From Azospirillum picis (GTDB lineage: Bacteria > Pseudomonadota > Alphaproteobacteria > Azospirillales > Azospirillaceae), in NCBI RefSeq assembly GCF_017876115.1, contig NZ_JAGINO010000022.1, forward strand, positions 1-64,000: a stretch of 64,000 nucleotides of DNA. Direction: 5' to 3'. The position numbers and the translations under genes were made by a program. Under the pieces are notes generated by a model that did not search any database, was not told where the DNA came from, and saw only the letters and a list, made by a program, of their open reading frames with translations. This document shows, piece after piece, positions 19,473 to 27,279 of the stretch (position 1 is the first letter of the stretch; every line of letters begins with the position of its first letter).

Positions 19473-19921
19473 GCGGCCTCACCCTGCAGGGCCTGATGGC
19501 GCGTCCGGGGCTGCGCACGCTGGCGCTGGCCTCGCTGGCGCTCAACCTGTTCCTGGCGGCGATGCTGGTCGGCATGGTCCGCCATCCGCCGCCGCCACCC
19601 TACCAGCCGATGCCCGACCGCTTCGTCGAGCGGGTGGCCGCCGACCTGTCGGAAGCCGACGCGCAGCGGCTGCGCGCCGCCTTCGAGCCGTTGCGCCCGC
19701 GCTATGCCGAGCTGAGCCGGGAGTACCGCGAGGCCGGGCAGCGGGTCCGTGAGCTGCTGCAGTCCGACCGCTACGCGCCCGAAGCGCTGCGTGACGCGAC
19801 CGACTCAGCCCGCGCCAAGCGCCGCCAGATCGGCGACCTGACCGAGGAAACCGTCCTGTCGGTCCTTCCCGGCCTCTCCCCCGCCGGCCGCCTGCGGCTG
19901 GTCGGCGGCCGCGGCCCGTGA
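19469..19921 (+). CDS. Periplasmic heavy-metal-sensor-like protein (CnrX/ZraP/CpxP type)
   Basis: A 150-residue protein anchored by an N-terminal membrane helix (LALASLALNLFLAAMLVGMV). It has an all-helical periplasmic domain rich in Arg, Glu and Leu: FVERVAADLSEADAQRLRAAFEPLRPRYAEL and later DATDSARAKRRQIGDLTEETVLSVLPGLSPAGRLRLV. This is the plan of the heavy-metal-resistance / LTXXQ families, which sense metals or misfolding in the periplasm. It probably signals through the anti-sigma protein to the ECF factor. Few histidines or cysteines are present, so the metal, if any, is unclear. Confidence 0.8.
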   Translation: MSGLTLQGLMARPGLRTLALASLALNLFLAAMLVGMVRHPPPPPYQPMPDRFVERVAADLSEADAQRLRAAFEPLRPRYAELSREYREAGQRVRELLQSDRYAPEALRDATDSARAKRRQIGDLTEETVLSVLPGLSPAGRLRLVGGRGP

Positions 19922-20193
19922 GACTTGTCCTTTATGCCTAAAAAATAGGCAAACCTACTCATCCACAGGCCGGATGCGCCATCCGGAAGGGTGTCGGCGA
20001 CTCTGTTCGGGGATTGCGCACAAATCTATCCACAGATTCTGTGGAGAAGAAAACCGGACGGATTTTTATCCACACAAATTCACATTCTATCATCCCCAGC
20101 TTTTATAGCTCCGCCGCCCGAGGATCCTTGTATCCACCGCCGTTCCGGCATATCCAAATCACATGGATCGGCAAGATTGGTGGGGAGATCGTC
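19922..20193. other. A+T-richer intergenic region with a DnaA-box cluster
   Basis: Four DnaA-box-like 9-mers lie within 116 bases. TTATCCACA at 20066-20074 matches the consensus exactly. TCATCCACA (19959-19967), CTATCCACA (20026-20034) and TGTGGAGAA (20040-20048, reverse) each have one mismatch. The stretch after the boxes (about 20075-20110) is distinctly A+T-rich for this genome, and a small inverted repeat TGCCTA/TAGGCA lies at 19935-19951. This is the layout of a DnaA-dependent origin or a DnaA-controlled promoter. Confidence 0.55.
20066..20074 (+). promoter_or_regulatory. Consensus DnaA box
   Basis: TTATCCACA, an exact match to the bacterial DnaA-box consensus, and the strongest of the cluster at 19959-20074. 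It is followed by A+T-rich DNA. Confidence 0.65.
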
Positions 20194-20448
20194 ATGATCG
20201 GAGATCCGTTTCATCCCAAAAAGGCGACGATCTCTTTGCGCGTTGATCGCAGAATCAAAGACGTCGCCAAGAATTACGCTCGCCAGCGGCAGACGCCCCT
20301 GGCAGAAGTCATGCGCGAGCTCTTGGCCCGCTATGTCGCCGAGTGCGCGCGGGAGAATGCACAGGCGTCGCCGGACCTGTTCAAGGACCGCCCGGCGCAA
20401 TATGTGGATTTCGCAAAGCTGGAGAACCTGATCGGCCGCCGGGACTGA
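20194..20448 (+). CDS. Small ribbon-helix-helix-like protein
   Basis: An 84-residue protein from the ATG at 20194, which has GGGGAG upstream. KKATISLRVDRRIKDVAKNYARQRQTPLAEVMRELLARYVAE looks like one short beta strand followed by two helices, the ribbon-helix-helix DNA-binding fold of CopG/Arc-type regulators and antitoxins. The acidic/aromatic tail ends in FAKLENLIGRRD. No toxin gene follows; thioredoxin does. Its position next to a DnaA-box cluster makes a role at that site worth considering, but this is inference. Confidence 0.65.
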   Translation: MIGDPFHPKKATISLRVDRRIKDVAKNYARQRQTPLAEVMRELLARYVAECARENAQASPDLFKDRPAQYVDFAKLENLIGRRD

Positions 20449-20535
20449 CGAGCAGGCGGCTTGAGCAGCGGGTGGTGGCCCCATACATCGCTTGTGGGTC
20501 CGGTTTGCGGATCCGCATTGCCAGGGGAAGTCCCG

Positions 20536-21015
20536 ATGCCGACAGCCGCCCACTCATCCACAGCAGCGTCCTCCACAGGTGCCGACAGCCTGCATGTCGC
20601 CTGTCCGCACTGCGACACCCTGAACCGCGTGCCCGTGGCGCGGCTGGGCGGCGGCAAGTGCGGGCGTTGCGGCCAGCCGCTGTTCGAAGGCAAGCCGGTG
20701 GCGCTCGACGGCCGCCGCTTTGCCGCCCACGCCGAGCGCGGCGACCTGCCGCTGCTGATCGATTTCTGGGCCGAATGGTGCGGCCCCTGCCGCATGATGG
20801 CGCCGGTCTTCACCCAGGCCGCCGGCCAGCTCGAACCGCAGGTCCGCCTCGCCAAGGTCGACACCGAGGCCGCCCCCGACCTCGCCGCCCGCTTCGGCAT
20901 CCGCAGCATCCCGTCCCTGGTCCTCGTCCACCACGGCCGTGAGATCGCCCGCACCGCCGGTGCCATGCCGTTGCCGGCGCTGGTGGGATGGGTGCGGCAG
21001 TCGCTGGGGCGCTGA
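20536..21015 (+). CDS. trxC: Thioredoxin 2 with N-terminal zinc-binding motif
   Basis: A 159-residue protein. Two CxxC pairs (Cys23/26 in CPHC and Cys42/45 in CGRC) form the zinc-binding extension of thioredoxin 2. The thioredoxin domain follows with the active site WCGPC at Cys82/85, the partner segment AKVDTEAAPDLAARFGIRSIPSLVLVHHG and its cis-proline. It reduces protein disulfides and serves in oxidative stress defence. ATG 20536 is chosen for AGGGGAA 9 bases upstream; the leader of about 20 Ala/Ser/Thr-rich residues before the first cysteine is longer than usual. It is transcribed towards the chemoreceptor at 21099. Confidence 0.93.
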   Translation: MPTAAHSSTAASSTGADSLHVACPHCDTLNRVPVARLGGGKCGRCGQPLFEGKPVALDGRRFAAHAERGDLPLLIDFWAEWCGPCRMMAPVFTQAAGQLEPQVRLAKVDTEAAPDLAARFGIRSIPSLVLVHHGREIARTAGAMPLPALVGWVRQSLGR

Positions 21016-21039
21016 CGCTCCCCAACTCCTCGCTTTGCC

Positions 21040-21064
21040 CCCTCCCCCGCCCATCGGGGGAGGG
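21040..21064. terminator. Perfect GC-rich hairpin between convergent genes
   Basis: CCCTCCCCCG (21040-21049) and CGGGGGAGGG (21055-21064) pair perfectly around CCCAT. It sits between the ends of trxC and a minus-strand chemoreceptor gene. No T-tract is present. The sequence resembles the cores of the larger intergenic palindromes at 43222 and 62651. Confidence 0.6.
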
Positions 21065-21098
21065 TTGGGGGGTGGGCAACCCCCGCGCCCGCCTCGCG

Positions 21099-23147
21099 TC
21101 AGGCTGCCCGCACCGTCGCGATGAAGGTGCCGACCTCGCGGCGCAGGCGCTCGGCCTCGGCGGCCAACTCCTCGGACGTGCCGTGGACCTTGCCGGCGGC
21201 GTCGCCGGTTTCGTGCACGGCGGTGCTGACGCCGGCGATGTTGCTCGACACCTCCTCCGTCCCCTGGGCTGCCTGGGTCACGCTGGCGGCGATGTCGCGG
21301 GTGGCGGCGGCCTGTTCCTCGATGGCGGCGGCGATGGCGGTGGCGATCTCGCTCATGCGCGCGATGGTCTGGCCGATGCTGCCGATGGCCTGCTGGGCGC
21401 CGCCGGTGGCCTGCTGGATCTCCTGGACCTTGGCCTGGATGTCGCCGGTGGCCTTGGCGGTCTGGGTGGCCAGCGCCTTCACCTCGCTCGCCACCACGGC
21501 GAAGCCCTTGCCGGCCTCGCCGGCACGGGCCGCCTCGATGGTGGCATTCAGCGCCAGCAGGTTGGTCTGGGCGGCGATGCCGCTGATCAGCTCCACCACC
21601 TGGCCGATCTGTTCGGCGGCGGTGACGAGGTCGCGCATGGTGCGGTCGGCATCCCCGGCATTGGCCACCGCCTCGGTGGCGATGCGGGTCGAGTTTTCCA
21701 CCTGGTGCCCGATCTCGGCGATCGAGGCCGACAGCTCCTCGGTCGCCGTGGCGACCGTCTGCACGTTGGCCGAGGCCTGTTCGGACGCCGAGGCGACCAG
21801 CAGCGACCGCTCGCTGGCCTCCTGGGCGGTGGCGGTGAGCGCGGTCGCGGCGTCGCGCATGCCGGTGGCGGCGCTGGCGACGGACTCGACGATGCCCTTC
21901 ACCGTGCTCTCGAAGGTGTCGGCCATCCTTATCATGGTTTCCCGGCGCTGCTCGGCCGCCTTGCGCTCGGTCTCCTCCTGCACCCGGCGCAGGCGCTCCA
22001 TCTCCAGCGCGTTGGTCTTGAAGATCTGGAGCGCGCGGGCCAGCGCGCCGATCTCGTCCCGGCGCAGGTCGTGGCTGACCGCCACCGTCAGGTCGCCCTG
22101 GGCCAGTTGCCCCATCGCCCGCGTGATGGTGTCCAGGGGCCGGGTGATGGCGCGGGAGATCGCCCAGGCCAGCAGCAGGCCGAGCAGCAGCGCCACCGCG
22201 GCCACCGCGGCACCGCGGCGTTCGGCGTCCTTCGCCGCGTCGGCGGCGACCCGCTCCATCCGCATCAGGAAGTCGGCGGAGTTGTCGGCGATCAGGCCGA
22301 TCTTGTCGCTGATCTCCTTGCCGGCCTTGCCCAGCGTCTGCTGGTTCAGCGATTTCAGCTCGTCGCCCAGCGTCGCGATGCGGTCGATGCCGGCGCCGTA
22401 GCCGGGCAGCTTGGCGATCGCGCCGTCCAGCCTGTCCTTGACCGGGCCGTCCTCCAGGCTGTCGCGCAGGGAGGCCGCCTTGGCCTGGACGTCGGCCAGA
22501 TCCTTGCGGATGCGCACCAGATCCTCGGCCTTGGTCTCGGCCACGAAGCGGGCGACCAGGACGCGCACCAGCAGGAACCGCTCGCTGATGTCGGCGGCCT
22601 GCACCGTGCGGTCCAGGTTGCCGCTCTTGCGCTCCGCCTGGACGTTTTCGCTCAGCGTGCGCCGGATGTCGGCGCCCAGCGTATTGACCACCGCGGCGAC
22701 GGTCGCGTCGCGTTCGGTGCGGGCGGCGACCAGGCGGTCGAAGCCGCCGGTCAGCGTCTGCTGCAGGCCGCGGATCTCCTCGGCCGCCTGGCGGTCGGCG
22801 GTGCCGGTCATGCGCGCGACCGCGGCATCCAGCTTCTGCCGGAAATCGTCGATGTCACTGCGGAAGCGGTCCGCGATCTGCGGCGCGCCGCTGGCGAGGA
22901 ACTCCTCCGCCGCCGCCAGCGCGTCCGCCATCCGGGTGTCGGCCTCCGCCACCGCCATCGCCACCGTCGCCTGTCCCGAATAGCGGCGCATGGCATCGTC
23001 GCTCGATCGCAGGCCGGTCCAGGACACCGCCCCCAGCCCGACCAGCAGCGCCAGCGTGACGCCGAACCCGGTATAGACCTTGGTGGCCGTCCGCAAATCC
23101 GCGAAGGTACCGATCCGGGCGGGCTGCTTCTGCTGGTGGCGTGTCAT
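21099..23147 (-). CDS. Methyl-accepting chemotaxis protein with long helical sensor
   Basis: A chemoreceptor of 682 residues. The first TM helix (about 28-46) leads to a periplasmic domain of about 260 residues that is almost entirely helical, a length and pattern suggestive of the helical bimodular (HBM) sensor that binds organic acids. A second TM helix (AAVAAVALLLGLLLAWAISRAI), a HAMP domain and the signalling coiled coil follow. The tip NLLALNATIEAARAGEAGKG lies near residue 526. It ends TFIATVRAA without a CheR-binding pentapeptide. Confidence 0.93.
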   Translation of the reverse strand: MTRHQQKQPARIGTFADLRTATKVYTGFGVTLALLVGLGAVSWTGLRSSDDAMRRYSGQATVAMAVAEADTRMADALAAAEEFLASGAPQIADRFRSDIDDFRQKLDAAVARMTGTADRQAAEEIRGLQQTLTGGFDRLVAARTERDATVAAVVNTLGADIRRTLSENVQAERKSGNLDRTVQAADISERFLLVRVLVARFVAETKAEDLVRIRKDLADVQAKAASLRDSLEDGPVKDRLDGAIAKLPGYGAGIDRIATLGDELKSLNQQTLGKAGKEISDKIGLIADNSADFLMRMERVAADAAKDAERRGAAVAAVALLLGLLLAWAISRAITRPLDTITRAMGQLAQGDLTVAVSHDLRRDEIGALARALQIFKTNALEMERLRRVQEETERKAAEQRRETMIRMADTFESTVKGIVESVASAATGMRDAATALTATAQEASERSLLVASASEQASANVQTVATATEELSASIAEIGHQVENSTRIATEAVANAGDADRTMRDLVTAAEQIGQVVELISGIAAQTNLLALNATIEAARAGEAGKGFAVVASEVKALATQTAKATGDIQAKVQEIQQATGGAQQAIGSIGQTIARMSEIATAIAAAIEEQAAATRDIAASVTQAAQGTEEVSSNIAGVSTAVHETGDAAGKVHGTSEELAAEAERLRREVGTFIATVRAA

Positions 23148-23360
23148 GGCTGGGGTTCCCGACGGCTGGGCGAAATGACGGCTGGACGAAATGGCCGATC
23201 ATCCTATCGATCGTGCCGGGTCGTTCATTGTTGAAAAATGGTGGCATACGGCAAGTTGCCGCCCATTGTTTTTCTACCCTACGAAATCGCCAGTCAATCG
23301 GGGGTGACCCCCGCCCCGGTGTTCCCTTCTGCAAAAGCTGTTGATTCCGTTTTTGGTTTT

Positions 23361-23396
23361 GCGATGTGCGATGCATTTTGACGCACCGCACATCGC
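23361..23396. other. Stem-loop after the SDR gene
   Basis: GCGATGTGCG (23361-23370) pairs perfectly with CGCACATCGC (23387-23396) around a 16-base loop, starting 2 bases beyond the stop of the minus-strand SDR gene. There is no T-tract on the minus strand, so it is a transcript-end stem-loop rather than a canonical terminator. Confidence 0.55.
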
Positions 23397-23398
23397 CG

Positions 23399-24256
23399 TC
23401 AGCCATAGAACTGTCCGCCATTCACCTCGATGACCTGCCCGGTGACATAGCCGGCCAGCCGGCCGGAGGCGAGGAACAGGTAGGCGCCGACGCAGTCGCC
23501 GGCCGTGCCCAGCCGCTTCAGCGGGATGCGCGCCGCGGTCTGCGCCAGCTTCTCCGGCGTCGAATAGCGCTCGTGGAAGTCGGTGGCGACCGTTCCGGGG
23601 GAGACGGCGTTGACCCGGATGCCGTGCGGCGCCAGCTCGGTGGCCAGCGAGCGGGCGAGGCTGGCCTGGAAGGCCTTGGCGGCGCTGTAGAGCGACGATC
23701 CGGGGCTGCCGCCGGTCCGGCCGGAAATGGAGCCGGTGTTGATGATCGACCCCTTCGTGGCGGTCAGCGCCGGAAGTGCTGCGCGGCTCGCCACCACCGA
23801 CGATGCGGCGTTCAGGTCGAACTGGCGCTGGAGGAAGTCGTCGTCGATGTCGGCCAGCGTCACCCGGCCCAGCATGGTGCCGGCATTGTTGATCAGCACG
23901 TCCAGCCCGCCGAGCCGCTCCACCGCCTGCTCCACCACGGCGCGGACCTGCGCCCGGTCGGCGAAGTCGCCGGCCAGAGGAACGACGCCCACGGCCGTCC
24001 CCCGGCCCGTCCCTTGGCCCGCCCCCTGCTCCATCGCCGCCGCGGCCGCCTCCACCGCCGCCGGGTCGCGGCCGTGGATGGCGACGCGGGCGCCGAGCTG
24101 TGCGAAGGCCGCCGCCACCGCAGCACCGATCCCGCGGCTGCTGCCGGTCACCAGCACCCGCTTGCCGGCGAACTCGCGCCCGAGCAGGTCGGCCGGCCAG
24201 TCCGGCGTTTGGCTGGAGGGGGCGCCGCTTCCGGCCGTTGCGAGGGTATCGGTCAT
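23399..24256 (-). CDS. Short-chain dehydrogenase/reductase
   Basis: A 285-residue classical SDR. RVLVTGSSRGIGAAVAAAF is the nucleotide-binding Rossmann turn, VLINNAGTMLG the structural NNAG motif, and INTGSISGRTGG (Ser) with YSAAKAFQASLA (Tyr, Lys) the catalytic set. The pattern is that of 3-oxoacyl-ACP reductase-like enzymes. An extra N-terminal segment of about 30 residues is present. A short insertion (GAGQGTGRGTAVGVV) follows the second helix. The substrate cannot be told. It is divergent from the TPR glycosyltransferase gene across about 220 bases. Confidence 0.88.
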   Translation of the reverse strand: MTDTLATAGSGAPSSQTPDWPADLLGREFAGKRVLVTGSSRGIGAAVAAAFAQLGARVAIHGRDPAAVEAAAAAMEQGAGQGTGRGTAVGVVPLAGDFADRAQVRAVVEQAVERLGGLDVLINNAGTMLGRVTLADIDDDFLQRQFDLNAASSVVASRAALPALTATKGSIINTGSISGRTGGSPGSSLYSAAKAFQASLARSLATELAPHGIRVNAVSPGTVATDFHERYSTPEKLAQTAARIPLKRLGTAGDCVGAYLFLASGRLAGYVTGQVIEVNGGQFYG

Positions 24257-24478
24257 GGCGTTCTCCCTGGTCCCGGTGCCTTGGATCTTCGGAATCGAAA
24301 ACCCGGCTGACTGTTCGTGTTCCGATCCGATGATAGGACCGCGGCTTTCGAGCCGTCAACGCGGGGGCGCCGCCCGCGAGGCCGGTCCCCCGCCGCCGCC
24401 TTCGGGCAGCGCCCTTGACGCCGCGCGCCCGTGGGGGTCATGTGCCGGCGCGGTTTTCTTCGGGAGGGCAACGGTTCG

Positions 24479-26503
24479 ATGAGCAAGGCGCTTCCCATCC
24501 TCGAACGCGCCGTCGCGGCCCATCAGGCCGGCCGCCTGGGCCAAGCGCGCACGCTGTACCAGCAGGCGCTGAAGCTGGACCCGCGCCATTACGACGGGCG
24601 CTATCTGCTGGCGATGCTGGAGTGCCAGGACGGGCGCGCCGCTGCCGTGCTGTCCACCCTACGGCGGCTGGCCGCCGAGCAGCCGGGGCGGATGGACGTG
24701 CTCTACACCTACGGCCGCGCCCTGCACGAGGCCGGGGACCACGGAGCGGCGCTGGGCGCCTACGGTGCGGTGATGGCGCGCTATCCCTCGAATGCCGATG
24801 CCTTCCTGGAGGCTGCGCGCTCCTGCATGGCCCTGCGCGACTGGGGCCGTGCCGCGGCAGTCTGCGACTGGGGAGTGGCGGTACATCCCGCTCATCCCCT
24901 GCTGTGGGCGGCGTCCGCCGCCGCCGCCGGGGCGGCGAAGCGCGACGCCGACGCGGTGGCGGCGATGGAGCGTGCGGACCGGCTGCAACCCGGCGATGCG
25001 GACATCCTCTACGGGCTCGGCCGGGCGCTGCGGCTGGTCAACCGCACCGGCGACGCCGCGGGGGCGTTGGGCCGGGCGCTGGCGCTCCGGCCCGGCATGG
25101 AGAAGGCGCGCATGCTGCTGGCCAGGCTGCTGCCCGTGATCTACGACAGCGCGGGGGAGGTGGCGCTCTGGCGCGGGCGCATCGAAGAGGCGCTGCGCGC
25201 CCTTCCGGCCGGGCCGCCGCCCGAACCCGCCGCCGCCTTCGACGCCGTGGCCGACACCGCGAACTTCTACCTCGCCTACCAGGGGCTCGACGACCGGGAA
25301 CCGGCCTGCCTCTGGGGTGCCTTCGTCCAGCGCGTCGTCGCCGCCCGCTTTCCCGACCTCGTGCAACCGCCCCGCCGCGGCGGCCGGAAGGGCGTGCCGC
25401 CGGGGCGGCGCATCCGCGTCGGCTTCCGTTCCGCCTTCCTGCGCGACCACACGGTGCTTCACCTGTTCCGCGGCTGGATGACCGGGCTCGACCGCGCCCG
25501 TTTCGAGGTCTTCGCCTATGGCGAGGGCGAAGGGGATGCCGAAACCGGCCGCCTCGCCGCGGCGGTGGAGCATTTCCGCAGCCTGCCGCCGGACATCGAA
25601 AAGGCGGCGCGGCGGATCCGCGCCGACGGGCTCGACGTGCTGGTCCATCTCGACGTCGGCATGGAGCCGCTCGGCCAGATCTACGGCTCGATGCGGCTGG
25701 CGCCGGTCCAGGCGGCCGCCTGGGGCCACCCGGTCACCACCGGGCTCGGCCAGATCGACTGGTTCCTGTCCGCCGACTCCATGGAACCGGCCGGGGCCGA
25801 CGCGCACTATGGCGAGAGGCTGCTGCGCCTGCCCGGCCTGTCGGTGTCTTTCGATCCGCCGGAGCTGCCGGCGCGGCCGGCCGACCGCTCCACGCTGGGG
25901 GGCGGCAGCGGCCTGTCGCCCGAGCATGTCCTGTTCTTCTGCGGCCAGTCCCTGTTCAAGCTGCTGCCGCAGCACGACCATGTCTGGGCGGAGATAGCGG
26001 CACGGGCGCCGGCGGCGCGCTTCCTGTTCCTGGAGACCTCGGCGCCGGAGGTGGTGGCGGTGCTGCGCCGCCGGTTCGACCGCGCCTTCGCGGCGTACGG
26101 CCTGACGGCCGCCGACCATGTCGTCTGGGTGCCGCCGGTCGACCGCTCCGGCTATCTGGCGCTGAACATGGCGAGCGACCTGTTCCTCGACAGCCTGGAC
26201 TGGTCGGGTGGCCGGACGGCCCTGGAGGCCGTTGCCTGCGGCTTGCTGCCGCTCACCTGCCCCGGCCCCTTCATGCGCGCTCGCCACACCGCCGGCATCC
26301 TGGCGGAACTCGGCCTGCCGGAGCTGGTCGCCGCCGACAAGCCGGCGCTGGTGGAACTGGCGGTGTCCCTGGCCGGCGACCGCGCCCGGCGGGAGGCGCT
26401 GCGGCAGCGCATGATCGCCAACCGCGCCGCCCTCTTCGCCGACCGGCGCTGGCAGGCGGCGCTGGAGGCGTGGATCACGGCGGAGGCGGCCCGCGCCGCC
26501 TGA
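24479..26503 (+). CDS. TPR protein with O-GlcNAc-transferase-like (GT41) C-terminus
   Basis: A 674-residue cytosolic protein. The first about 250 residues are tetratricopeptide-like helical repeats (QAGRLGQARTLYQQALKLDP and similar). The C-terminal half resembles GT41/SPINDLY-type glycosyltransferases: RIRVGFRSAFLRDHTVLHLF, VQAAAWGHPVTTGLGQIDWF, PEHVLFFCGQSLFKLLPQHD and LFLDSLDWSGGRTALEAVACGLLPLTCPG. Known members add GlcNAc or other sugars to proteins. ATG 24479 follows GGGAGGG. It converges with a glycan gene cluster encoded on the opposite strand, whose last gene ends 17 bases away; a shared role is possible but unproven. Confidence 0.85.
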   Translation: MSKALPILERAVAAHQAGRLGQARTLYQQALKLDPRHYDGRYLLAMLECQDGRAAAVLSTLRRLAAEQPGRMDVLYTYGRALHEAGDHGAALGAYGAVMARYPSNADAFLEAARSCMALRDWGRAAAVCDWGVAVHPAHPLLWAASAAAAGAAKRDADAVAAMERADRLQPGDADILYGLGRALRLVNRTGDAAGALGRALALRPGMEKARMLLARLLPVIYDSAGEVALWRGRIEEALRALPAGPPPEPAAAFDAVADTANFYLAYQGLDDREPACLWGAFVQRVVAARFPDLVQPPRRGGRKGVPPGRRIRVGFRSAFLRDHTVLHLFRGWMTGLDRARFEVFAYGEGEGDAETGRLAAAVEHFRSLPPDIEKAARRIRADGLDVLVHLDVGMEPLGQIYGSMRLAPVQAAAWGHPVTTGLGQIDWFLSADSMEPAGADAHYGERLLRLPGLSVSFDPPELPARPADRSTLGGGSGLSPEHVLFFCGQSLFKLLPQHDHVWAEIAARAPAARFLFLETSAPEVVAVLRRRFDRAFAAYGLTAADHVVWVPPVDRSGYLALNMASDLFLDSLDWSGGRTALEAVACGLLPLTCPGPFMRARHTAGILAELGLPELVAADKPALVELAVSLAGDRARREALRQRMIANRAALFADRRWQAALEAWITAEAARAA

Positions 26504-26520
26504 CTCACCCGGCCGTCTCG

Positions 26521-27279
26521 CTATTCGCCGGGCATCAGGGCGGAGACCGGCGGCCAATCCAGCGCCGGGTGGCCGGCCAACCGGTCGAGCAGGCGGTCGA
26601 GCAGGTCCCAGATCGCCGCGTCGTGGACGCGGTGGTGGGTCAGCAGGCCGATGGGTTCGGTCCCGTCCCGCGGCCCCTCGCGCCGCTGCCGCAGCTCGCG
26701 GGCGAGGGCGGCCAGCAGATCCTCCAGCGGGACGGCGGAGCGGCTGCCGCGCCAGTCGATCAGGTCGAGATGGGTGTTGATCCAGGCGATGCCGCCCCCC
26801 CCGGACGGCGGCGCGCCGAAGGCGGAGACGGCGCGGTAGCCGGCGCCGGCCAGCAGCTCCGGCATGTCGGGGGCCATGCGGTTCCACGGCGGCACGAACA
26901 GGGGAAGCAGCCGGCCGCCGAACAGCGCCCGCAGCCGGTCGAGGCCGCGCGCCGCCTCGGCCTGCCGCACGGCGCCGGGCCGCTGCGGGCCGAATTCGCA
27001 CTTCTTGCCGGCAGGGCCGGCATGATCGGCGTGCGCCCAGCCATGGACCAGGGGAAACGCATGCGCCTGCCCGGCCAGCGCGTCGGCGAGCGAGGAGGCG
27101 GCATCGGCCGGGATGACGGCGAGGCCCAGCGGCACGTCCGCCCCGGCGCAGCGCCGCAGCAGCCGTTCCAGCTCCGGGCTTGCCGCCACCGCGTCGTCGT
27201 CGCGCAGCCACATCCGGCAGCGGCGGCCCTCGGCGCTCCAGCGCGCCAACTCCTCCTCCACCGCGGTCCACCCGGTCAT
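26521..27279 (-). CDS. Polysaccharide deacetylase-like protein
   Basis: A 252-residue protein with NodB-fold features. WLRDDDAV supplies the early aspartates, LVHGWAHADH the metal-binding histidines, FVPPWNRM the arginine/proline segment and GLLTHHRVHD the late histidine motif. It probably removes acyl groups from a glycan or acts as a related hydrolase. No signal peptide is seen, so it may work in the cytoplasm on a precursor. It is the last gene of the six-gene glycan operon and overlaps the preceding glycosyltransferase gene by 4 bases. Confidence 0.8.
   Translation of the reverse strand: MTGWTAVEEELARWSAEGRRCRMWLRDDDAVAASPELERLLRRCAGADVPLGLAVIPADAASSLADALAGQAHAFPLVHGWAHADHAGPAGKKCEFGPQRPGAVRQAEAARGLDRLRALFGGRLLPLFVPPWNRMAPDMPELLAGAGYRAVSAFGAPPSGGGGIAWINTHLDLIDWRGSRSAVPLEDLLAALARELRQRREGPRDGTEPIGLLTHHRVHDAAIWDLLDRLLDRLAGHPALDWPPVSALMPGE

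Noticed and set aside
20194..20448. A toxin-antitoxin pair starting with the small DNA-binding-like gene
   Set aside because: The next gene is thioredoxin 2 and no small toxin-like gene lies on either side.
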